Assembly: GCA_019930625.1 (NCBI GenBank) | Contig: CP082844.1 | Span: forward strand, 1,426,001 to 1,490,000 | Source: Nocardia asteroides | GTDB taxonomy: Bacteria > Actinomycetota > Actinomycetes > Mycobacteriales > Mycobacteriaceae | Length of the DNA stretch: 64,000 nt | Direction: 5' to 3' | Shown here: piece by piece, positions 9,228-18,831 of the stretch | Position numbering within the stretch: position 1 is the first letter of the stretch | How the letters are laid out: each line of letters starts with the position of its first letter | Notes under the pieces: model-generated | The model's database searches: none | What the model was told of the DNA's origin: nothing | Seen by the model: the letters and a program-made list of their open reading frames with translations, nothing else | Program-made: the position numbers and the translations under genes

Positions 9228-9842
9228 TCAGCGCGATGCGTGCAAGGCGTCGTGCAGGGTGGCCGACCACTGCTGGACGATCTGCTTGCGGCGAGCCGAG
9301 TCGTCGGTGAGGACGTCGGCCAGGCCGAGGCCGCGCGCCATGTCGAGGGTCGCTTGGACCAGGTGGTGGGTGACGGGGTCGGAGTCGTCCACGCCGAGCG
9401 CTTCGACCGCGCGGCGGTGGGACGCGCGGCCGAAGCGGGCCTCCAGCGGGACGATGCGTTCGCGCAACGCCGGGTCGGCTGCCGCGTGCGTCCACACCTG
9501 GAGCGCGGCTTTGAACAGCGGACTGGTGTAGGACTCGACGAGACCGGCCACCACGGCTTCCGTGCGGGCCAGGCCGTCGCCCAGCTCCACCAGCGTCGCG
9601 GCCTCCTGTACGGCCTGCCCGCTGCGCGTGTCGAACATGTACTCCAGCGCGGCGGTGATCAGATCCTCCCTGGTGGGGAAGTGATGCTGCGCCGCGCCAC
9701 GCGACACCCCCGCCCGTTCGGCGACGACGGCGACCGTCGCGGCCGCCCAGCCCATCTCGGCCAGGCAGTCGATGGTCGCCTCGAGCAGGCGCTGCCGGGT
9801 GGCTCGGCTGCGGTCCTGCTTGGGTTCGTGCGGTGTCGCCAT
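9228..9842 (-). CDS. TetR-family regulator at the end of the acyl-CoA operon
   Basis: Repressor of 204 residues with a standard N-terminal helix-turn-helix (LLEATIDCLAEMGWAAATVAVVAERAGVSRGAAQHHFPTRE). It starts 5 nt after the stop of the enoyl-CoA hydratase gene and is the last gene of the leftward operon beginning at 18452. It is therefore the best candidate to control that operon, probably through the palindrome at 18556-18571 and probably released by an acyl-CoA. The ligand is inferred from context only. Confidence 0.86.
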   Translation of the reverse strand: MATPHEPKQDRSRATRQRLLEATIDCLAEMGWAAATVAVVAERAGVSRGAAQHHFPTREDLITAALEYMFDTRSGQAVQEAATLVELGDGLARTEAVVAGLVESYTSPLFKAALQVWTHAAADPALRERIVPLEARFGRASHRRAVEALGVDDSDPVTHHLVQATLDMARGLGLADVLTDDSARRKQIVQQWSATLHDALHASR

Positions 9843-9847
9843 GGTCG

Positions 9848-10624
9848 CTATTCTGCCCAGCTGGGCGGGCGCCGCTGCAAAAAGGCCAGCATCCCCTCGC
9901 GAACTTCCGGGGTGCCGAAGAAGCTCGCCGAACGACGCGCCAGTTCCTCGGCGGAGGCGTCGAACTCGGCGAGGATGCCGGCGTTGACCAACCGCTTGGC
10001 CTCGGCCAGTCCCTGCGGCGAGCCCTTGCGCACCTGCGTGCACAACCGCGCCACCTCGGCCGCCGGATCGTCGGCGGTGACGGTGACCAAGCCGATCTCC
10101 CGCGCCACGGCGGCGTCGAACTTCTCGCCGGTCAGGTAGTACCGGCTGGCCGCGCGCGGGCTGAGGCGAGGCAACAGGGTCAGCGAGATCATGAACGGCG
10201 CCAACCCGATGCGGACCTCGGTGAGCGCGAAACTGCTGGCCGGCCCGGCCACGACGACGTCACAGCCCGCCACGATGCCCATGCCGCCCGCCCGCACGTT
10301 TCCGTCGATCCGCGCGATCACGGGCTTCGGTATCTCCACCAGCCTGCGCAGCACGCCGATCATGACGCGGGTGCGCTCGTCGGCGGCCACGGCGGGATCG
10401 GCGGAGCCCGCTTCGCTGAGATCCGCGCCCGCGCAGAAGGTGTTGCCGGTGTGCGTGAGCACGATGACCCGAACCTTCTCGTCGGCGGCCGCGTCGTCGA
10501 GCCCGCGCAGCAGCTCGGCGACCAGCTTGGACGACAGCGCGTTGCGGTTGTGCGGCGAGTCGAAGGTGAGGGTCGCGACACCGTCGCCCACCTCGTAGCG
10601 GACGAACGGACCCGTCTCGGTCAT
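9848..10624 (-). CDS. echA7: Enoyl-CoA hydratase/isomerase family protein
   Basis: Crotonase-fold enzyme of 258 residues, expected to hydrate an enoyl-CoA or cleave a 3-hydroxyacyl-CoA. The oxyanion-hole region FCAGADLSE (near residue 65) and the helix segment GGMGIVAGCDVVVAG (near 112-126) are typical. The order with two acyl-CoA dehydrogenases, a biotin-dependent carboxylase and an AtuA-like protein matches M. tuberculosis Rv0971c-Rv0976c as I recall it, hence the symbol. In such clusters it would act after carboxylation of a branched acyl-CoA; the exact substrate is not established here. Confidence 0.85.
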   Translation of the reverse strand: MTETGPFVRYEVGDGVATLTFDSPHNRNALSSKLVAELLRGLDDAAADEKVRVIVLTHTGNTFCAGADLSEAGSADPAVAADERTRVMIGVLRRLVEIPKPVIARIDGNVRAGGMGIVAGCDVVVAGPASSFALTEVRIGLAPFMISLTLLPRLSPRAASRYYLTGEKFDAAVAREIGLVTVTADDPAAEVARLCTQVRKGSPQGLAEAKRLVNAGILAEFDASAEELARRSASFFGTPEVREGMLAFLQRRPPSWAE

Positions 10625-10634
10625 GCGGTTCCTC

Positions 10635-11795
10635 TCAGTACGACTTCGGCAGACCCAGCGAGTACTGGGCGACGAAGTTGAGGATCATTTCGCGGCTCAC
10701 CGGCGCGATGCGTCCGATGCGCGCGGCGGCGAGCATCGCGGCCAGGCCGACGTCCCTGGTCAGGCCCGAGCCGCCGTGCGTCTGGATGGCCTGGTCGAGT
10801 GCTTTGATACTGGCTTCCGCCGCCGCGTATTTCGCCATGTTGGCCGCTTCGGCGGCGCCCATCTCGTCGCCGGTGTCGTAGAGGGCGGCGGCCTTCTGCA
10901 TCATCAGCTTCGCCAGTTCGAGTTCGATCTTCACCTGCGCCAGCGGATGCGAGATGCCCTGGTGGGCACCGATCGGCGTCTTCCACACCGTGCGCTCCTT
11001 GGCGTATTCCACGGCGCGATCGATGGCGTAGCGGGCCAGACCGATCGCCATCGCCGCGCCCATGATGCGCTCGGGGTTCAACCCCGCGAACAGCTGCATC
11101 AGCGCCGCGTCCTCCTTGCCGACCAGTGCGGTGGAGGGCAGGCGGACGTCATCGAGGAACAGGGTGTACTGGTGATCGGGCTCGATGATGTCCATCTCCT
11201 GCGCCGTCTTGGTGAAGCCTTCGGCGTCGGTCGGCACGATGAACAGGGCGGGCTTCAGTTTGCCGGTCTTGTGGTCGGAAGTACGGGAGACGATCAGCAC
11301 GGCCTCGGCCTGGTCCACGCCGGAGATGAAGATCTTGCGGCCGTTGAGGATCCAGTCGTCGCCGTCGCGGCGCGCGGTGGTGGTGATCTGGTGGGAGTTG
11401 GAGCCCGCGTCCGGCTCGGTGATACCGAAGACCATCTTGCCGGAGCCGTCGGCGAGCTTGGGCAGCCATTCCCGCTTCTGCTCGTCGGTGCCGTATTTGG
11501 TGATGATGGTGCCACAGATGGCCGGGGAGACCACCATGAGCAGCAGGCCCGCACCCTGAGCGGACAGCTCCTCCATCACCAGCGACAGTTCGTACATGCC
11601 CGCGCCGCCGCCACCGTACTCCTCGGGCAGGTTCACCCCGAGGAAGCCGAGTTTGCCCGCCTCCTGCCACAGTTCGTCCAGCGGCTCGTTCTTGCGCGCC
11701 TTCGGCAGCACGTAGTCGCGGTAGTTGTATTTGGCGGCCAGCGCGGCGACGGCGGCCCGCAGCGCCTTCTGCTCGTCGGTTTCGATGAAGCCCAT
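10635..11795 (-). CDS. fadE12: Acyl-CoA dehydrogenase
   Basis: FAD-dependent acyl-CoA dehydrogenase of 386 residues, introducing an alpha-beta double bond. Family signatures include VFGITEPDAGSNSHQITTTA and, near the C-terminus, IQTHGGSGLTRDVG. The ATG at 11795 (MGFIETDEQKA) has AGGAGA 6 nt upstream, and it overlaps the stop of the second mini-ORF as TGATG, so translation is probably coupled through that mini-ORF. The gene lies 10 bp upstream of echA7. Confidence 0.88.
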   Translation of the reverse strand: MGFIETDEQKALRAAVAALAAKYNYRDYVLPKARKNEPLDELWQEAGKLGFLGVNLPEEYGGGGAGMYELSLVMEELSAQGAGLLLMVVSPAICGTIITKYGTDEQKREWLPKLADGSGKMVFGITEPDAGSNSHQITTTARRDGDDWILNGRKIFISGVDQAEAVLIVSRTSDHKTGKLKPALFIVPTDAEGFTKTAQEMDIIEPDHQYTLFLDDVRLPSTALVGKEDAALMQLFAGLNPERIMGAAMAIGLARYAIDRAVEYAKERTVWKTPIGAHQGISHPLAQVKIELELAKLMMQKAAALYDTGDEMGAAEAANMAKYAAAEASIKALDQAIQTHGGSGLTRDVGLAAMLAAARIGRIAPVSREMILNFVAQYSLGLPKSY

Positions 11796-11866
11796 CAGTT
11801 CTCCTGTGTCTTGCGGGGGCTCACGCACCCCGTCGGATCGATGAGCGCTGCGCGATTGTGGCTCAT
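11795..11866 (-). CDS. Chained mini-ORF, copy 2 (23 aa)
   Basis: This 23-codon frame encodes MSHNRAALIDPTGCVSPRK followed by TQEN. Its ATG overlaps the stop of copy 1 (ATGA) and its stop overlaps the fadE12 start (TGATG). AGGAGG lies 4 nt before the start. It differs from copy 1 only at the C-terminal end. I recognise no family. It may be translated only as a bridge between accA2 and fadE12, or be an accident of the 71-bp duplication. Confidence 0.4.
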   Translation of the reverse strand: MSHNRAALIDPTGCVSPRKTQEN

Positions 11867-11951
11867 CGCTCCTCCTGTATCTTGCGGGGGCTCACGCACC
11901 CCGTCGGATCGATGAGCGCTGCGCGATTGTGGCTCATCGCTCCTCCTGTGT
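11802..11951. repeat. 71-bp tandem duplication inside the operon
   Basis: Two adjacent 71-bp units (11802-11872 and 11873-11943) match at 70 of 71 positions, and the first 8 bp of a third follow. Each unit contains a ribosome binding site, an ATG and a 23-24 codon frame. The 71-bp period equals 75 coding bases minus the 4-base ATGA overlap, so each copy stays coupled. Confidence 0.95.
11863..11937 (-). CDS. Chained mini-ORF, copy 1 (24 aa)
   Basis: A 24-codon frame encoding MSHNRAALIDPTGCVSPRK followed by IQEER. The start overlaps the accA2 stop (ATGA), and the stop overlaps the start of copy 2 (ATGA). The last residues resemble the accA2 tail (TQEER), which suggests the duplication arose around the accA2 stop and its ribosome binding site. 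No known family; not hydrophobic, one cysteine. Confidence 0.4.
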   Translation of the reverse strand: MSHNRAALIDPTGCVSPRKIQEER

Positions 11952-13985
11952 TTCCTCGTTGTCGGCGGGTTCGACGACCGCGAGCACGGCGCCGACCTCG
12001 ACCTGCTGGCCGACGGTGACGTTGACGGCGCTGAGCACGCCCGCGGCGGGCGCGGCGATGGTGTGCTCCATCTTCATCGCCTCCAGCCACAGGATCGGCT
12101 GGCCCTGTTCGACGTGGCTGCCCACCTCGGCGCCGAGCCGGATCACGCTGCCCGGCATGGGCGCCAGCAGCGAGCCGGTGGCCACCTGGTCGGCCGGGTC
12201 GCTGAAGCGCGGCAACCTGCGCACGGCGACCGGGCCGAGCGGTGAATCGACGTACACCTGGTCGCCGTAGCGGGCGACCTCGAAATGCCTGCGCACCGGG
12301 CCGCGTTCGCCCCGGACCGACAGCACGACGCGATCGGGAGCCGACTCGACCAGCTCGAGACCGTCGTGACCGTCCACGGTGACGCCGGTCCGTCCGAACC
12401 GGTATCCCACCTCGTGCGTCCCGGAGACGCGGCTTCCGTACGACTTGCGCTGCGACTGCGCCGGCAGGTTCCGCCACCCACTGGGCAGACCGCCGCCCAC
12501 CCGCGCGCTGCCGCGATTGGCGGCGGCGTCGGCCAGCGCGGCGGCCACGATGGACAGGGCCTCGTCGGACTCCGACACCAGCGGGGCGGCGAGAGTCTCC
12601 AGCCCGTGCGTGGCGAAGAACGCGGTGTCGGTGTCACCGGCCAGGAACGCCGGATGACGCAGCACGCGCACCAGCAGGTCCCGATTGGTGACCAAGCCGT
12701 GGATCTTCGCCCGGTGCAGCGCCGCGGCCAGCAGGCGCGCCGCCTCGCCGCGCGTTTCGGCGTAGGAGATGACCTTGGCCAGCATCGGGTCGTAGTGCAC
12801 GCCGACCACCGAGCCGTCCACCACACCCGTGTCCAGGCGCACGCCCGGCCGGTCGAGCAGGTCGAATTCGGTGCGCACCGAGGGGATGTCGAGCCGGTGC
12901 ACGGTTCCGCTCTGCGGCTGCCAGTCGTGTGCCGGGTCCTCGGCGTAGAGCCGGACCTCGATCGAATGTCCGCGCATCGCGGGCGGTTCGGCGGGCAGCG
13001 CGCCGCCCGCGGCGACGTCCAGTTGCAGCCGGACCAGATCCAGCCCCGTGGTGCACTCGGTGACCGGATGCTCCACTTGCAGGCGGGTGTTCATCTCCAG
13101 GAAGAAGAACTCGCCCTGTTCGTCGGCGAGGAACTCCACGGTGCCCGCGCCGGTGTAGCCGATCGCGCCCGCCGCCAGGCGCGCCGCCTCGAACAGCCGC
13201 GCCCGCATGCCATGGGTGCGTTCCACCAGCGGCGAAGGCGCCTCCTCGATCACCTTCTGGTGGCGGCGCTGGATAGAGCATTCGCGCTCGCCCACCGCCC
13301 AGATGACGCCGTGCGTATCGGCCATCACCTGGACCTCGATGTGCCTACCGGTCTCGAGGTAGCGCTCGCAGAAGACCGTCGGGTCGCCGAACGCGGATTC
13401 CGCCTCGCGCCGGGCCGCCTCGATCTGCGGAGCCAGGTCGGCCAGCTCGCGGACCACGCGCATGCCGCGACCGCCGCCGCCCGCCGACGCCTTGATCAGC
13501 ACCGGCAGGTGCGCCTCGGTGACCTGCGCCGGATCCAGTTCGGCGAGCACCGGCACTCCGGCGGCGTCCATCATCTTCTTCGACGCGACCTTCGAGCCCA
13601 TCTGCTCGATCGCCTCGACGGGCGGTCCGATCCAGACCAGCCCGGCGGCGAGCACGGCCTCGGCGAATTCGGCGTTCTCGGAGAGGAATCCGTAACCGGG
13701 ATGGATGGCGTCGGCGCCCGCGGCCAGCGCCGCCTCGATGATCAGCTCACCGCGCAGATACGTTTCCGCGGGCGTGCTGCCGGGCAGCCGCACGGCGGCG
13801 TCCGCGTCGCTGACGTGCGGCGCGGCGGCATCCGCGTCGGAGTACACCGCGACGGTGCCCAGGCCCATCCGGCGGCAGGTGGCGAAGACCCGCCGGGCGA
13901 TTTCGCCGCGATTCGCGACGAGTACGTTCGTGAGCCCGCCCGTCACCCGGTCGCCGCTGATCGAATCGCTCTGTGATGCGGTCAT
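11934..13985 (-). CDS. accA2: Acyl-CoA carboxylase alpha subunit (biotin carboxylase plus BCCP)
   Basis: Carboxylates its own biotin with ATP and bicarbonate, then passes CO2 to the partner carboxyltransferase. Domains in order: biotin carboxylase N-terminal (VLVANRGEIARRVFATCRRMG), ATP-grasp with KASAGGGGRGMRVV, biotin carboxylase C-terminal, linker, and BCCP with EAMKM near residue 638, whose lysine carries biotin. The product has 683 residues if the ATG at 13985 is used, which has GTGAGG 6 nt upstream. A GTG at 13997 overlapping the accD2 stop is an alternative. The biotin site shows a functional enzyme. Substrate class, by synteny with Rv0973c, is a branched or terpenoid acyl-CoA, not proven. 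Confidence 0.9.
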   Translation of the reverse strand: MTASQSDSISGDRVTGGLTNVLVANRGEIARRVFATCRRMGLGTVAVYSDADAAAPHVSDADAAVRLPGSTPAETYLRGELIIEAALAAGADAIHPGYGFLSENAEFAEAVLAAGLVWIGPPVEAIEQMGSKVASKKMMDAAGVPVLAELDPAQVTEAHLPVLIKASAGGGGRGMRVVRELADLAPQIEAARREAESAFGDPTVFCERYLETGRHIEVQVMADTHGVIWAVGERECSIQRRHQKVIEEAPSPLVERTHGMRARLFEAARLAAGAIGYTGAGTVEFLADEQGEFFFLEMNTRLQVEHPVTECTTGLDLVRLQLDVAAGGALPAEPPAMRGHSIEVRLYAEDPAHDWQPQSGTVHRLDIPSVRTEFDLLDRPGVRLDTGVVDGSVVGVHYDPMLAKVISYAETRGEAARLLAAALHRAKIHGLVTNRDLLVRVLRHPAFLAGDTDTAFFATHGLETLAAPLVSESDEALSIVAAALADAAANRGSARVGGGLPSGWRNLPAQSQRKSYGSRVSGTHEVGYRFGRTGVTVDGHDGLELVESAPDRVVLSVRGERGPVRRHFEVARYGDQVYVDSPLGPVAVRRLPRFSDPADQVATGSLLAPMPGSVIRLGAEVGSHVEQGQPILWLEAMKMEHTIAAPAAGVLSAVNVTVGQQVEVGAVLAVVEPADNEETQEER

Positions 13986-13993
13986 ATTCGGCC

Positions 13994-15588
<1,595 letters not shown>

Positions 15589-15592
<4 letters not shown>

Positions 15593-16740
15593 GACTGGTA
15601 CCCCATTCGCTTCGCCGCCAGGCCGGTGAGGATTTCGGTCGTGCCGCCGCCGATGCCGAGGATGCGCATATCCCGGTACTGGCGCTCGATCTCGGATTCG
15701 CGCATGTAACCGAGACCGCCGAACAGCTGGACGGCCTGGTTGGCCACCCACTCGCCCGCTTCCACCGCGGTGTTCTTGGCGAAGCACACTTCGGCGATGA
15801 GGTCGGTCTCGCCTTCGGCGCTGCGCCGCACCACCTCGCGGGTGTAGACGCGGGCGACATCGATGCGCCGCGCCATCTCGGTGACCGTGTTCTGCACCGC
15901 CTGCCTGCTGATCAGCGGACGGCCGAAGGTCTCCCGGTTGCGCACCCACTCCAAGGTCAGGTCCAGGCAGCGCTGGGCGCTGGAATACGCCTGCACCGCG
16001 AGGCCGACGCGCTCGCTGACGAACGCGCCCGCGATCTGGAAGAACCCGGAGTTCTCCGGCCCGACCAGGTTTTCCACCGGCACCCGGACGTCGACGTAGG
16101 ACAGCTCGGCGGTGTCGGAGGCCAGCCAGCCCATCTTGTCCAGCTTGCGGCTGACCGTGAAGCCCGGCGTGTCCTTGTCGATGATGAGCAACGAGATGCC
16201 GCCGGAACCCGAGCCGCCCGTGCGCACCGCGGTGACGACGAAATCGGCGCGGACGCCGGAGGTGATGTAGGTCTTGGCGCCGTTGACGACGTAGTGGTCG
16301 CCGTCGCGGCGCGCGGTGGTGGTGAGGTGCCCGACATCGGAGCCGCCGCCGGGTTCGGTGATCGCCAGCGAGCCGATCTTCTCGCCCGCCAGCGTCGGCT
16401 TCACCCAGCGCTCGATCTGCCCGGCGTCGCCCGAGGCGATGATGTGCGGCACGGAGATGCCGCAGGTGAACAGCGAGGCGAACACTCCGCCGGACGCACC
16501 GGCCTGGTGCATCTCCTCGCAGACGATCATCGCGTCCACGCCGTCGCCACCGGACCCGCCGACGGATTCCGGGAACTGCACGCCGAGCAGGCCCAGCGCG
16601 CCTGCCCTCTTGTGCAGCTCGCGCGGGATCTCCCCGGCGCGTTCCCAGCCGTCCAGGTACGGCAGGATCTCGCGTTCTACGAATCCGCGCACCGTGGAAC
16701 GCAATTCGCGCCGTTCCGGCGTCTCCCAGAGTTTCGTCAT
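15589..16740 (-). CDS. fadE13: Acyl-CoA dehydrogenase
   Basis: Second FAD-dependent acyl-CoA dehydrogenase of the operon, 383 residues. SLAITEPGGGSDVGHLTTTA is the FAD/substrate segment, and the C-terminal QLFGGLGYMRESEIERQYRD and IGGGTTEI motifs are typical of short/branched-chain members. Its start overlaps the AtuA-family stop (ATGA) and its stop overlaps the accD2 start. It probably oxidises the substrate before carboxylation, with FadE12 acting elsewhere in the pathway; the order is inferred. Confidence 0.9.
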
Positions 16741-18452
16741 GACAGCAGCTCCACTGGAATGTCGAGGTGACGAGACCGCAGCCATTCGCCGAGTCCCTTG
16801 GCCTGCGGATCGAAGCGGGCCTGATAGGCCACACCCTGACCGAGTAGGCCTTCGATGATGAAGTTCAGCGCCCGCAGGTTGGGCAGGACGTGCCGCGTGA
16901 CCGTCAGCGCGGCCGCTTCCGGAAGCAATTCCTTGACGCGCTCCACGGTGAGCGTATGCACCAGCCAGCGCCATTGCTCGTCGGTGCGCACCCACACGCC
17001 GACGTTCGCGTCGCCGCCTTTGTCACCACTACGGGCCAAGGCGATCGTCCCCAGCGGCACGCGGCGGGTTTCCCCGGGGGGCAGTGGCTCCGGAGCGGGC
17101 GGCTCGGCGACTTCGGTGAGTTCGGCTGTCTCCGTGGAGGGCGCGACCTCGACGCGGGCGCCATCGGGCAGCACCGCCGTGTGCGGCACCTCGGCGGCGT
17201 CGACGAACCCGGGCGTGAACACGCCGTAGGGAGATCCGTGGCCAGGCAGCGTCGTGAAACTGCATCCCGGGTAGCTGGCCAACGCCAGCTCCACCGCGAC
17301 GTTGGAGAACGCGCGCCCCACCTTGTTCGGGTCCGGGTCGCGCACCACGCAGCGCAGCAGCGCGCTGGCCTGCTCCTCGGTCTGCGCGTCCGGCCGGTCC
17401 AGGCGGGCCAGGGTCCAGGTCAGCTCGGCGGGCCGGACCGGCAGCCAGGACTCCAGCTGCCGCCGCGCCAGCTCCGCTTTCGCCTCGATGTCCAGACCGG
17501 TGAGGACGAACTCCATCTCGTTGCGGAAACCGCCGAGGGTGTTCAGCGACACCTTGAGCCGGGGCGGCGGGGCCTCACCGGTGACGCCGCTGATCCGCAC
17601 CCGGTCCGGCCCGTCCTGCTCGAGCCGGATGGTGTCCAGGCGGGAGGTCACGTCGGGTCCGGCGTAGCGAGGTCCCTGGATCTCGTACATCAGCTGGGCC
17701 TCGACAGTGTCGACGGTGACCGCGCCGCCCGTACCCGCGTGCTTGGTGATGACGCTGCTGCCGTCGGCGCGGATCTCCGCGATCGGGAAGCCGGGCCTGC
17801 CCAGGTCGGCGAGTTCGGTGAAGAAGGCGTAGTTGCCGCCGGTGGCCTGGGTGCCGCACTCGATGACGTGCCCGGCCACCACCGCGCCCGACAGCCGGTC
17901 GTAATCCGTTCGGCCCCAGCCGAAGTGCGCGGCGGCCGGGCCGACGATCACCGACGCGTCGGTGACCCGGCCGGTGACCACGATGTCCGCGCCCGCGTTC
18001 AGGCATTCGACGATGCCCCACGCACCGAGATAGGCGTTGGCGGTCAGCGGCGCGCCGAAACCGAGTTCGGCGGCGCGCGCGACCAGATCGTCGCCCTCGA
18101 CGTGCGCGATCTTCGCGTCCAGTCCGAGGTCGGCGGCGACCTTGCGGAGCTTCTCCGCCAGACCGGCCGGGTTGAGACCGCCCGCGTTCGCCACGATGCG
18201 CACGCCGCGCTCCAGCGCCAGGCCCAGGCAGTCTTCGATCTGCTTGACGAAGGTCTTGGCGTAGCCCAGGTCCGGGTCCTTCATCCGGTCCCTGCCGAGG
18301 ATCAGCATGGTGAGTTCGGCGAGATAGTCGCCGGTGAGCACGTCGAGCTGTCCCCCGTCCAGCATCTCGCGCATGGCACCGAACCGATCACCGTAGAAGC
18401 CGGAACAGTTGCCGATCCGGAGCACGTCCGGGTCGGCGGCGAGCATACTCAT
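16737..18452 (-). CDS. AtuA-family protein (DUF1446), first gene of the acyl-CoA operon
   Basis: Protein of 571 residues. The main part (about 10-455) is the DUF1446/AtuA domain, with RIGNCSGFYGDRFGA near the N-terminus, VANAGGLNPAGLAEKLR and ADIVVTGRVTDAS. The last ~100 residues add an AtuA-like module, PLGTIALARSGDKGGDANVGV. AtuA is needed for acyclic terpene (citronellol/geraniol) use in Pseudomonas, but its reaction is unclear. It equals Rv0976c in gene order. AGGAGG lies 10 nt before the ATG at 18452. Both domains being fused is normal for actinobacteria. Confidence 0.85.
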   Translation of the reverse strand: MSMLAADPDVLRIGNCSGFYGDRFGAMREMLDGGQLDVLTGDYLAELTMLILGRDRMKDPDLGYAKTFVKQIEDCLGLALERGVRIVANAGGLNPAGLAEKLRKVAADLGLDAKIAHVEGDDLVARAAELGFGAPLTANAYLGAWGIVECLNAGADIVVTGRVTDASVIVGPAAAHFGWGRTDYDRLSGAVVAGHVIECGTQATGGNYAFFTELADLGRPGFPIAEIRADGSSVITKHAGTGGAVTVDTVEAQLMYEIQGPRYAGPDVTSRLDTIRLEQDGPDRVRISGVTGEAPPPRLKVSLNTLGGFRNEMEFVLTGLDIEAKAELARRQLESWLPVRPAELTWTLARLDRPDAQTEEQASALLRCVVRDPDPNKVGRAFSNVAVELALASYPGCSFTTLPGHGSPYGVFTPGFVDAAEVPHTAVLPDGARVEVAPSTETAELTEVAEPPAPEPLPPGETRRVPLGTIALARSGDKGGDANVGVWVRTDEQWRWLVHTLTVERVKELLPEAAALTVTRHVLPNLRALNFIIEGLLGQGVAYQARFDPQAKGLGEWLRSRHLDIPVELLS

Positions 18453-18555
18453 CAGCGGGAATGCCTCCTGTACGGCGAACCGTCAGGATGAGCCGCATGC
18501 CGCATCCGTGAAGTCCGCGTTCCGCGACCAGCATCACATCCGGGTAAGAAAAAAG

Positions 18556-18571
18556 CAAGCATGCGTGCTTG
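18556..18571. promoter_or_regulatory. Palindrome upstream of the acyl-CoA operon
   Basis: CAAGCA-TGCG-TGCTTG is a perfect 6-bp dyad about 105 bp upstream of the AtuA-family start, in a locally AT-rich stretch. It is the best candidate operator for the TetR protein encoded at the operon's far end (9228-9842). Confidence 0.55.
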
Positions 18572-18642
18572 TTAATTGCCCTGTGACACCCGGGCACCGG
18601 ATACGCCACCCGCACCGAGGTGGCCGACCGGGCTGGAGCAAG

Positions 18643-18810
18643 ATGGGCACGGTGTCCAGCGACGTCACCGTGATCGTTCTGTTCGCCCTGTCCGGCTTCC
18701 TGCTCGGCGGCGCCTACACCACCTGGAAGACGGCCCGGCCGCTGTCGATCGCGCTCGCCGTCTGCGCCGTCCTCGCGGCGGGCGGCGCGCTGGTCTGGTG
18801 GCTCGGGTAG
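18643..18810 (+). CDS. Small two-helix membrane protein (55 aa)
   Basis: The product begins MGTVSSDVTVIVLFALSGFL and has two predicted transmembrane helices (about 9-24 and 33-53) joined by the short loop YTTWKTARPLS. GGAG lies 5-8 nt before the ATG at 18643; a GTG at 18652 is another possible start. No family is recognised. It sits alone between the acyl-CoA operon promoter and the convergent cyclase gene. Confidence 0.55.
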   Translation: MGTVSSDVTVIVLFALSGFLLGGAYTTWKTARPLSIALAVCAVLAAGGALVWWLG

Positions 18811-18831
18811 GGACGAAGGCTCGGCAGACGC

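Noticed and set aside
12285..13976. Long forward open frame (563 codons) opposite accA2
   Set aside because: It is antisense to a carboxylase with complete motifs, is rich in Arg/Gly/His repeats typical of GC-rich shadow frames, and has no recognisable domain.
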